7,838 bases of DNA from Desulfuromonadaceae bacterium GWC2_58_13. Lineage in GTDB: Bacteria; Desulfobacterota; Desulfuromonadia; Desulfuromonadales; Trichloromonadaceae. The notes beneath the pieces were generated by a model. The model did no database searches. It saw only the letters and a program-made list of their open reading frames with translations, and had not been told where the DNA came from. Made by a program: the position numbers and the translations under genes. Where the stretch lies: assembly GCA_001825565.1 (NCBI GenBank), contig MHXM01000014.1, forward strand, positions 262 to 8,099, given 5' to 3'. Shown piece after piece: positions 1-6,171 of the stretch (position 1 is the stretch's first letter; each line of letters starts with the position of its first letter).

Positions 1-220
1 GACAGGAGCGCCGGAGCGATGAAGGCGGTGTAGGAGACCTCCCGTCCCAGGTAGCTGACCCCCTTGACCAGCACGCCGAGACCGACGCCGAACGCCAGCA
101 GGTAGAACAGCGGCTCCAGAAGCGGCGGCACGAAGCTGATTTTCCAGGTCTTGCGGTAGACCGTGAAATCGCGCTGCCAGACCCGCAGGCAGCGCAGCGA
201 TATCCCTTTCGGTTCTTCGT

Positions 221-224
<4 letters not shown>
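1..224 (-). CDS. ABC-2 type transporter permease, NodJ/DrrB-like (partial, 5' part only)
   Basis: This is the membrane subunit of an ABC-2 exporter, partner of the ATPase encoded just upstream. About 74 codons are visible before the gene runs off the left edge. The protein starts MNEEPKGISLRCLRVWQRDF, a basic amphipathic N-terminus typical of NodJ/DrrB-type permeases. The first membrane segment follows, roughly residues 30-55, with the PPLLEPLFYLLAFGVGLG pattern that recalls the NodJ first helix. The ATG at 224-222 overlaps the ATPase stop in an ATGA quartet, and a GGGAG sequence lies a few bases before it, so the two are translationally coupled. The substrate cannot be read from the sequence. 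NodIJ proper exports lipo-chitooligosaccharides, but many homologues in non-nodulating bacteria have no known cargo. The fragment is confidently an ABC-2 permease; whether the rest is intact cannot be seen. Confidence 0.85.
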
Positions 225-1135
<911 letters not shown>

Positions 1136-1155
1136 GGGAATTCTCGTTTACAGAG

Positions 1156-1917
1156 TTACTCGGCGATCAGCCAGCGAGCGAGGTTGGTCGCCAGAATCCG
1201 GTTATTGTCGCCGAGAAAACGGTTCTGAAAAATGGCGTCGTCGCCGAACACCACGAAGCGCCCGGCGCCCGTTTTACCAGCCACCACGACGCCGTAGGAC
1301 TGCATGACGTCACCGCTCGAAAACGTGCCGTCGCCATTGAGATCGACCCAGGCCTTGGGCCCGGTCGTGGCAATCGGTCGCGAACGCTCGTCGAAATTGA
1401 CCAGCGCCCAGCCTCCGTACAAGGCAAAGCGGTCCAGCCCGTCGAACAGGGGATGGTCGAGCAGGCGGCTGACGTGAAAATTGAGCGGTTCGCCCTCGAT
1501 GGTATCGTCCTGTTCGCGAATCACCCCGTTGGAAAAATCGACACCGAATGCGTGCAGCAGATTGCCCAACGGCATCCCGATGTGCAGCATCGCCGCCAGG
1601 GCCCCGCCGGCCTCGACAAACCGCGTGACCGCCGCGATCTCGTCGGCGGAAAGAGGGGCGAACGCGCCGGAAATAATCAGCGCCGAAACGCCTTTCAGGG
1701 ACGCATCGGTGAGCGGCCCGGCATGACTTAACACCACGATATCCCGACTGCGAAAGGTTTGGCCCAACGTTGACAGATCGAGCGGACCATCGCCGCCGGG
1801 AACGAATCGCTGCCCGTGACCTTCGTCAAAAAGCACCATCGGCGCCGCCGCGACAGGAAAAGCAACGGATAAAACCAGGGAAAATAACAGCAACAACGCG
1901 GACATGGCTTTCAGCAT
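1156..1917 (-). CDS. Exported GATase-like / DUF4350-type protein with an EF-hand-like loop
   Basis: The protein is 253 residues with a clear Sec signal peptide: basic MLK, hydrophobic core to about residue 21, and a likely cut after Ala25 in PVAAA. The mature part starts with VLFDEGHGQRF (28-38). It has an alternating beta/helix pattern with SALIISGAFAPLSADE and FVEAGGALAAMLH, then closes with FGDDAIFQNRFL and DNNRILATNLARWL. This is the class I glutamine-amidotransferase-like fold seen in DUF4350 proteins, but without a catalytic Cys nucleophile, so a binding role is more likely than catalysis. Residues 192-203 (DLNGDGTFSSGD) form an EF-hand/dockerin-like calcium loop. The ATG at 1917 overlaps the upstream ferritin-like stop by 7 nt and gives the signal peptide; a longer reading would bury the signal. 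Placed between redox genes and an ABC pair, it is probably a periplasmic accessory of that transporter (inference). The family assignment rests on motif recognition only. Confidence 0.75.
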   Translation of the reverse strand: MLKAMSALLLLFSLVLSVAFPVAAAPMVLFDEGHGQRFVPGGDGPLDLSTLGQTFRSRDIVVLSHAGPLTDASLKGVSALIISGAFAPLSADEIAAVTRFVEAGGALAAMLHIGMPLGNLLHAFGVDFSNGVIREQDDTIEGEPLNFHVSRLLDHPLFDGLDRFALYGGWALVNFDERSRPIATTGPKAWVDLNGDGTFSSGDVMQSYGVVVAGKTGAGRFVVFGDDAIFQNRFLGDNNRILATNLARWLIAE

Positions 1918-2384
1918 GAGTCGAATTTCCCGTATTTCTCGGTATATTCCCTGGAAATACACCGACAATGATTGTGGGTGGAGCTGGCGTTGGCCAGGTA
2001 AATCGCTTTGACTTCGGGACTGTCGATGGTCTCGGCCGTCTCCCGCAGGTGTTTTTCCAGGGATCTTTCCCGCTCGATGGATAACCGCAACGCCGCCTCT
2101 TCGGTAAATCCTTCCGATTCCAGCAGCTTCAGGGTAGCCCCCCAATCGCTTTCGGTATCCGGGGGTTCGGCAAGAAATTCCTCGAATGAATGGATATCGC
2201 CACCCCGGTAGAGGTTGAAAAACGAGTAGGCGTGCTGCCGTTCTTCCCGGGCCAGCTGGGCAAACCGGCAACTGATTTTGGGATCGGCAATTTTCTGCGC
2301 CGCCAGCCGGTAGAAGTCCATGGCGTCCTTTTCGGTCTGCATGGCCGCCCTGATCGCCTGCTGCAAGTCGAGGGGGTGGTTCAT
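1911..2384 (-). CDS. Rubrerythrin-like ferritin-family protein with a degenerate second diiron half
   Basis: This is a 157-residue, mostly helical four-helix-bundle protein. The first half carries normal diiron motifs: Glu18 in MQTEKDAMDFY and Glu48-x-x-His51 in LAREERQHAY. The third helix has IERERSLE (Glu104/Glu106). Where the second ExxH should be, the sequence reads ASSTHNHCRC, with no Glu but with His137, His139, Cys140 and Cys142, and the protein ends in Cys157. There is no rubredoxin domain, so electrons would have to come from elsewhere. The real start is ATG 2384-2382, which has GGAGG 5 nt upstream; the in-frame TTG at 2396 would translate the Shine-Dalgarno itself. The gene lies 46 nt after the reverse rubrerythrin with no terminator between, and overlaps the next gene by 7 nt, so it is co-transcribed. 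Its role in peroxide or iron handling is inferred, and it may bind a different metal or none in the second site. Confidence 0.85.
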   Translation of the reverse strand: MNHPLDLQQAIRAAMQTEKDAMDFYRLAAQKIADPKISCRFAQLAREERQHAYSFFNLYRGGDIHSFEEFLAEPPDTESDWGATLKLLESEGFTEEAALRLSIERERSLEKHLRETAETIDSPEVKAIYLANASSTHNHCRCISREYTEKYGKFDSC

Positions 2385-2389
2385 CGGTT

Positions 2390-2394
2390 CCTCC
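2390..2394 (-). promoter_or_regulatory. Ribosome-binding site that sets the start of the ferritin-like gene
   Basis: The minus strand reads TTGGAGGAACCGATGAACC. GGAGG at 2394-2390 is 5 nt before ATG 2384-2382. The upstream in-frame TTG (2396-2394) overlaps this site, so a start there would add four false residues (MEEP). Confidence 0.8.
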
Positions 2395-2430
2395 AACGTT
2401 GTGCTGTCGACAAGGGCGGCCGGGTTCGAC

Positions 2431-2973
2431 TCAGAAAAACCGCTTCAGCAGACCGGCGAAGGCTGCCCCGTGGCGGGCCTCATCCTTGCACATTTCGTGT
2501 ACGCTGTCATGAATGGCGTCGTAGCCGAGCTGCTTGGCTTTGACGGCGATATCCTTTTTGCCCTGGCAGGCGCCGAATTCGGCGTCGACCCGCATCCGCA
2601 GATTGGTGCGGGTATCGGGAACGACCACCTCGCCGAGCAATTCGGCGAATCTGGCGGCATGTTCGGCCTCTTCGAAGGCGATCCGCTTGTAGGCTTCGGC
2701 GATTTCGGGGTAGCCTTCACGGTCGGCCTGGCGGCTCATGGCCAGATACATGCCGACCTCGGTGCATTCGCCCATGAAGTTGGCGCGCAACCCATCGAGG
2801 ATTTCCGAATCGATCCCCTGAGCCACCCCGAGGCGGTGTTCATCGGCCCAAGCGCGATTGCCGTCGACCTTTTCTTTAAAACGCTCGGCGGAAACACCAC
2901 ACTGGGGACATTGATCGGGAGCCGCTTCGCCTTCGTGAACATAACCACACACCGAACAGATAAACTTTTTCAT
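2431..2973 (-). CDS. Reverse rubrerythrin (NADH-peroxidase type), rubredoxin plus ferritin-like domain
   Basis: The protein is 180 residues with domains in the reversed order. An N-terminal rubredoxin-like knuckle pair (Cys6-x-x-Cys9, Cys22-x-x-Cys25) would bind one Fe(SCys)4. A ferritin-like four-helix domain (about 50-180) follows. The expected diiron ligands are present: Glu69 (or Glu72) in GECTEVGMY, Glu102-x-x-His105 in FEEAEH, Glu132 in AEFGACQ, and Glu165-x-x-His168 in KDEARH. Known members of this family, in clostridia and other anaerobes, reduce H2O2 (and O2) in the cytoplasm with electrons passed from NAD(P)H. The ATG at 2973 is preceded by AAGGAGG with a 10-nt spacer and begins directly with MKKFICSVCGY. 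Longer readings would start inside the promoter. It is first in the minus-strand operon. All ligands are intact and the length is typical, so an active peroxidase is expected; the electron donor is not encoded nearby. Confidence 0.93.
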   Translation of the reverse strand: MKKFICSVCGYVHEGEAAPDQCPQCGVSAERFKEKVDGNRAWADEHRLGVAQGIDSEILDGLRANFMGECTEVGMYLAMSRQADREGYPEIAEAYKRIAFEEAEHAARFAELLGEVVVPDTRTNLRMRVDAEFGACQGKKDIAVKAKQLGYDAIHDSVHEMCKDEARHGAAFAGLLKRFF

Positions 2974-3000
2974 AAAGTATGTTCCTCCTTGATGATTTGT

Positions 3001-3022
3001 CAAACTATTGAAGATAGATTTG
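3001..3022. promoter_or_regulatory. Imperfect palindrome at the predicted transcription start (operator or 5'-UTR hairpin)
   Basis: Arms CAAACTAT (3001-3008) and ATAGATTTG (3014-3022) are inverted repeats apart from one extra base (3018), around a TGAAG centre. It begins at about +1 of the promoter below and ends 11 nt before the AGGAGG site, so it could be a repressor site or a weak 8-bp mRNA hairpin. It does not match the PerR or Fur consensus well. Confidence 0.4.
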
Positions 3023-3028
3023 GTCTTA

Positions 3029-3056
3029 ATTATAGTCACAAGAAAACGCCCGTCAA
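3029..3056 (-). promoter_or_regulatory. Sigma70-type promoter of the reverse rubrerythrin operon
   Basis: On the minus strand, TTGACG (3056-3051) and a perfect TATAAT (3034-3029) are separated by 16 nt. The 28 bases upstream (3057-3084) are AT-rich (23 of 28), like an UP element, in otherwise GC-rich DNA. The start point would be near 3022, giving a leader of about 50 nt. The preceding exonuclease gene has no visible terminator, so some read-through from it is possible. Confidence 0.75.
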
Positions 3057-3084
3057 GTTAAATATTACCATTATTGTCTTTTTT

Positions 3085-3918
3085 TCAGAAACAGCGCGAG
3101 CGCAGGCGACGAACCGTTTCCAGATCGACGTTGAAAGGGATATCGGGACGCTTTGGCGGGGGCAGCCGATGGCTGTCGAGGAAGGGGGTTTCTTTAAGTT
3201 TGAGGTTGTAAGCCATCACCATCAGGGCTTCGAGATTGACCACATCCTCGATATTGTAGGCGAGCAGGGTTTCCAGCGCGGCTCGGCACCCGCTGCGCCG
3301 GTAATCGCGCCAGAGGAGGACGGCAAAAAAACCGTCAACTCCGTCGAGATCGCCGCGTCCCAGTCCCAGCTGACGTTCACACCCTTTCAGCCCGCCCCGG
3401 TAGCCGAGGTTGTGCAGCACATAACGCAGGTCGATATGGGCCTGCGGCAAGTGGATGTTCATGGCGTTTTCGATAAACGGGAGGTCGAAGCACTTGCCAT
3501 TGTAGGTCACCAGCAAAGAGTACTCGCGGATATCGCCGGCAAACGCCTCAAGGTTCTCCCCCTGCACGTAGGTGCGGATGCGACGGCCATCGTAGAGGGC
3601 GATGGTGGTGATGGCATCGTGGTCACGATCGAGTCCGGTGGTTTCGATATCGAGATAGGCGATGCCATTTCGGAACTCGGGAAACAGCCGCCAGTGCTCC
3701 TTGGAAGACAGCCGGTCGATGAACCAGCGGGGGTCGCCCTTGGCCAGGTTCGATTGGGCCAGCGGCAACTGTTCGTGAGCCGTTCGGAGCCGGCCGGCGG
3801 AGAGCGGCGGCGCGGCATGCCGCAGCAATTCGTCCCAGGTGCGGATGCCGGAATCCCACAGGAAACGCTCGCTTCGGGCGCTGACGCCGGGAAGGTGGCA
3901 AAAGGTGCTGGTCAGCAT
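3085..3918 (-). CDS. YprB-type RNase H-like (DEDD) 3'-5' exonuclease domain protein
   Basis: The protein is 277 residues. An N-terminal helix-hairpin-helix-like stretch (LPGVSARSERFLWDSGIRTW, residues 9-28) is followed by an RNase H-fold exonuclease domain from about residue 85. The DEDD motifs are all visible: Exo I YLDIETTGLD (Asp90, Glu92), Exo II TYNGKCFDLPF (Asp145) and Exo III YNIEDVVNL (Tyr221, Asp225). The segment HIDLRYVLHNLGYRGGLKGC is characteristic of the YprB/RNase_H_2 group. It should cut nucleic acid 3'-5' with two metal ions in the cytoplasm; whether the substrate is RNA or DNA is not known for this group. I chose ATG 3918 because homologues as I recall them begin at about MLxxTFxHLPG, and because the longer reading from TTG 4044 starts inside the predicted promoter. 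The ribosome-binding site is weak (CAGG). It stands alone, divergent from the permease pair. Confidence 0.88.
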   Translation of the reverse strand: MLTSTFCHLPGVSARSERFLWDSGIRTWDELLRHAAPPLSAGRLRTAHEQLPLAQSNLAKGDPRWFIDRLSSKEHWRLFPEFRNGIAYLDIETTGLDRDHDAITTIALYDGRRIRTYVQGENLEAFAGDIREYSLLVTYNGKCFDLPFIENAMNIHLPQAHIDLRYVLHNLGYRGGLKGCERQLGLGRGDLDGVDGFFAVLLWRDYRRSGCRAALETLLAYNIEDVVNLEALMVMAYNLKLKETPFLDSHRLPPPKRPDIPFNVDLETVRRLRSRCF

Positions 3919-4015
3919 GGAATACCTGTCCGTTCGTGCCTGGTCCGGATGGACCAAGGAGAAAATGCGTGCGCCTGAAAATCGGGAAATCCCTTTTGCT
4001 CTTCGCTGAATCCAT

Positions 4016-4044
4016 ATATTATGGGACCGCCACAGGCATTTCAA
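4016..4044 (-). promoter_or_regulatory. Likely sigma70-type promoter of the exonuclease gene
   Basis: The minus strand has TTGAAA (4044-4039), a 17-nt spacer and TAATAT (4021-4016), giving a start near 4009 and a leader of about 90 nt. The 168-nt divergent gap (3919-4086) must also serve the plus-strand permease pair. For that direction I see only a GATAAT at 4046-4051 with no convincing -35. Confidence 0.5.
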
Positions 4045-4086
4045 CGATAATTACACCATAGCCCCCTACCCTCACCCGAGCTCCCA

Positions 4087-4569
4087 TTGAACAACGTCGC
4101 CTTCATCTACCTGACCCTGGTCACCGGCGCCTACCTCCTGCTGTTTCGCCGCTCCCGGGACAAGACCCGGCAAAGCCTGCGGGTGGCCGGCCAGTCGCTG
4201 GTCAGGATGGCGCCGATGCTGGCCGCCATTTTCGGCCTGATCGGCCTGTTCCAGGTTTTCATCCCGGCCGATCTGATCGAACGCTGGCTCGGCGCCTCAT
4301 CGAGCGGGACGGCGCTGCTCACCGGCGGCCTGATCGGGGCGATCGCCATCGGCCCACCGGTGGCCGCCTTTCCCCTGGCCGGGTCGATGCTCGATGCCGG
4401 AGCCTGGCCGCCGGCGGCGGCCGCCTTCGTGGTTTCGTGGATTTCGGTCGGCGTGCTCACCCTCCCCTTCGAAGCCGAGATCTTCGGCCTGCGCTTCGCC
4501 CTGTCGCGTAATGTCATCGCCTTTCTCACCGCGCTGCTGATCGGCCTGCTGATCGGATGGCTGACATGA
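4087..4569 (+). CDS. Small integral membrane permease-like protein, half A (five predicted helices)
   Basis: The protein is 160 residues with about five membrane segments (near 6-20, 41-59, 76-98, 111-133, 143-159). Key features are GLIGLFQV (50-57), IGPPVAAFPL (88-97), LPFEAEIFG (126-134) and RFALSRN (136-142). The pattern recalls small predicted permeases loosely related to the ArsP/YraQ group, but the CxC signature of ArsP-type permeases is absent, so no substrate is proposed. The N-terminus has no charge before helix 1 and a very basic loop follows it (RRSRDKTRQSLR, 21-32), predicting N-out by the positive-inside rule. The start is TTG 4087 with no good ribosome-binding site. There is no ATG or GTG between it and the upstream stop at 4048, and later starts would lose helix 1. 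It overlaps the paralogous half B by 4 nt, so the two probably act as one transporter. Confidence 0.8.
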   Translation: MNNVAFIYLTLVTGAYLLLFRRSRDKTRQSLRVAGQSLVRMAPMLAAIFGLIGLFQVFIPADLIERWLGASSSGTALLTGGLIGAIAIGPPVAAFPLAGSMLDAGAWPPAAAAFVVSWISVGVLTLPFEAEIFGLRFALSRNVIAFLTALLIGLLIGWLT

Positions 4570-5108
4570 ACCCTGAAACACCCCGCCGGCCATTGAGCGC
4601 CTGGACGTCGCTGCGCGCCCAGTGGCTGCCGTTGATCACCCTGCTGCTCTATGGCTGGGCGTTTCGCGCCAGTCCCGGGCAGGCTGGAGAGGCCCTGGCC
4701 ATCGCCGCCAAAACCTTCGGGTCGGTGGCCTTGCTGATCGTCGCAGTAATGGGACTGGTCGGGCTGACCCAGGTCTGGATCAGTCGCGATGCGGTGGCCC
4801 GGCTGCTCGGCCGCGAAGCCGGCTTCAAGGCGCTGCTGCTTTCGGCGCTCTGCGGCACGGTGCTGATCGGCCCGGCTTACTTGATCTTTCCGCTGCTCAT
4901 GAGCATCCACCGGCAGGGGGCGCGCTGGGCGGTGATCGTCACCCTGCTGACCGCCTACGCGGTGAAAATCCCGATGATTCCCCTCGAAATCGAGTTTCTC
5001 GGCTGGGATTTTTCCCTCGCCCGCTCGCTGCTGACCATCCTCTTCGCCATCCCCTGCGGGCTGGCGGTCGAAGCCATCATGGAAATCGGCCAGCCCAAAA
5101 ATAGTTGA
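4566..5108 (+). CDS. Small integral membrane permease-like protein, half B, paralogue of half A
   Basis: The protein is 180 residues with about five membrane segments (near 20-34, 50-72, 88-113, 120-145, 154-171). It aligns with half A almost without gaps at an offset of 13, then 12: GLVGLTQV (63-70), IGPAYLIFPL (101-110), IPLEIEFLG (138-146), ending with FSLAR. The paired acidic residues in PxExE (Glu141, Glu143) are conserved in both. The basic N-terminal tail (RR, R, R within 1-17) suggests N-in, opposite to half A. I prefer ATG 4566 over ATG 4557: it makes an ATGA overlap with the half A stop and has GGATGG 5 nt upstream, whereas 4557 has no ribosome-binding site. This choice removes three residues (MAD). 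The function is a predicted transporter with unknown substrate, most likely a heterodimer with half A. The stop codon forms part of a hairpin. Confidence 0.82.
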   Translation: MNPETPRRPLSAWTSLRAQWLPLITLLLYGWAFRASPGQAGEALAIAAKTFGSVALLIVAVMGLVGLTQVWISRDAVARLLGREAGFKALLLSALCGTVLIGPAYLIFPLLMSIHRQGARWAVIVTLLTAYAVKIPMIPLEIEFLGWDFSLARSLLTILFAIPCGLAVEAIMEIGQPKNS

Positions 5109-5130
5109 GCCCGGCAACCAGCCGGGCTCA
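5097..5130 (-). terminator. Rho-independent terminator of the protease gene, overlapping the half B stop
   Basis: A perfect 10-bp inverted repeat TGAGCCCGGC / GCCGGGCTCA (5106-5115 and 5121-5130) has a 5-nt loop. On the minus strand it is followed by ACTATTTTT, a T-tract ending at 5097, 25 nt after the protease stop. On the plus strand the same stem begins with the half B TGA but no T-run follows, so it is a weaker stop in that direction. Confidence 0.8.
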
Positions 5131-5155
5131 GTCGTCCATCCCCGATATTCGCCCT

Positions 5156-5851
5156 CTATTCGAGGGCCCGGTCCGGCTGCCAACGAATCACCTGCCGGTC
5201 GTAGTCGATGCGATAATCGAGATTGCGCAGAAAATCCATGCCGAGCAGGCCATCGAAACGGGCTTCGGTAAATTTGTGATCGATGACCATCGCCCGCGCG
5301 TTGTCGATCTTGAACGGCCCCACCTTGATATACTGAAACTTCACCACGTCGGTCGAAATAACCCCTCCGCCCGCCACCTGCGAATAGCCGGTTTTTTCAC
5401 TCTCGATATTCAGCCGATCAAGCGACGAGCGGTGAAACACCGTATTGGAAGCTCCGGTATCGAGCAACAGCATGACATCCGCCTTGTTGCGGTCGAAGGC
5501 CACCTGAGCCGGCACCAGCACCTGGTTGCCGCGAATGGTCACCGGCGTCTCCAGCGACTGAATCAGGGCCTGGCGCTGCTGCTCGGCCTGCTCCACCCTC
5601 TGTTCGATCCGGGCCTGTTCCCGTTCCTGGCGCTCGCGTTCGCGCAAGGCTTCCCGTTCCTCGGGGGTCAGGTGATCGAGCTGGCCGGAGTAGGCCTTGA
5701 CTTCCTGCCGAAACTTGGCCGGAATCCGCGACTCGTCATCGACAAAAACGGTGACCCCGTTGTCATCGACATAGCGGTAGATTTTCGCCTGAACCGTCGA
5801 GGCGGCCAGCAGGACGAGAACGGCCAAAACTGCGATGCGTTGCTTGTTCAT
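5156..5851 (-). CDS. Exported DUF4124 / coiled-coil / retropepsin-like aspartic protease
   Basis: The protein is 231 residues. Residues 1-22 are a Sec signal peptide (MNKQR, hydrophobic core, STVQA cut), with no lipobox Cys. A DUF4124-like domain follows (KIYRYVDDNGVTVFVDDE, 23-40). Next is a very charged Glu/Arg/Gln-rich helix (about 61-98) that should form a coiled coil. Last comes a single retropepsin-like domain (about 103-228) with the active-site LLLDTGASNTVF (128-139, Asp131) and the second-strand GLLGMDFL (201-208). Such clan AA domains are half-size, so the enzyme must dimerise to give two catalytic aspartates; the coiled coil could help. It probably works in the periplasm on unknown proteins. 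The ATG at 5851 has AGGTGA with a 6-nt spacer. The gene stands alone between the convergent permease pair and the kinase, and ends at a strong terminator. The fold is well supported; activity and substrate are inference. Confidence 0.9.
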   Translation of the reverse strand: MNKQRIAVLAVLVLLAASTVQAKIYRYVDDNGVTVFVDDESRIPAKFRQEVKAYSGQLDHLTPEEREALRERERQEREQARIEQRVEQAEQQRQALIQSLETPVTIRGNQVLVPAQVAFDRNKADVMLLLDTGASNTVFHRSSLDRLNIESEKTGYSQVAGGGVISTDVVKFQYIKVGPFKIDNARAMVIDHKFTEARFDGLLGMDFLRNLDYRIDYDRQVIRWQPDRALE

Positions 5852-6171
5852 CTGAATTCACCTGAAAAACGGACCATTGGGATTACCGAGCCTGTTTGAA
5901 TTTTTGAACCAGGATACAAATATGCGTGGACATTGACCGGCGGGATGTCGTTGTGACGGGGATGAATGACCAGGGTCGGCTCGACACGGCTTTTTTTCTG
6001 CCGCAATGCTCGGGAATCGCCATGGTTGAAAAAAATCCCGGTAGACACGACTGCTTTTCTCAGGCGGGGTCTCCGGCTAACCTGGTTTCGCCGACACCGG
6101 CCAACCCACCGGCAAGTGTTATCTTAGCATCGTTACGACGAAATTCACAAACCATTCCTTCCCTCCCGGGA
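5852..6171. other. 320-nt intergenic region with no confident gene
   Basis: Between the kinase stop and the protease start I see a likely kinase terminator (6029-6076) and GC-rich hairpin-forming sequence to about 6112. A minus-strand reading frame (5848-6048, GTG start) ends in an ATGA overlap with the protease start. Its middle reads like protein (VEPTLVIHPRHNDIPPVNVH), but its only listed start lies inside the terminator and has no good ribosome-binding site, so I do not annotate it as a gene. No convincing promoter for the protease was found. Confidence 0.5.
6029..6076 (-). terminator. Probable rho-independent terminator of the sensor kinase gene
   Basis: On the minus strand, CCGGAGAC (6076-6069) pairs with GTCTaCCGG (6046-6038, one bulged A). 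A GA and seven T (6035-6029) follow. The loop is long (22 nt) but can fold further. It lies about 95 nt after the kinase stop. Confidence 0.45.

Noticed and set aside
2320..3978. A 552-codon open frame on the plus strand across the rubrerythrin and nuclease region
   Set aside because: It is antisense to the intact ferritin-like start, the reverse rubrerythrin and the nuclease, all with complete family motifs. Its translation shows no domain, and long antisense frames are common in GC-rich DNA.
3919..4044. N-terminal extension of the nuclease back to TTG 4044
   Set aside because: The extension would start within the predicted -35 element, adds a stretch with no domain, and the core LPG...HhH-like start fits the family at Met 3918.
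4131..5183. Minus-strand open frame of 350 codons over the permease pair
   Set aside because: It is the antisense shadow of two genes with clear membrane segments and shared motifs; the product is Arg/Gln/Pro-rich and not protein-like.
6029..6120. Cyclic-di-GMP (GEMM-I) or TPP riboswitch, suggested by GGCGAAACC and CTGAGA on the minus strand
   Set aside because: The conserved GEMM core (GACGCAAAGC) and the second half of the TPP core are absent; the short matches are within chance.
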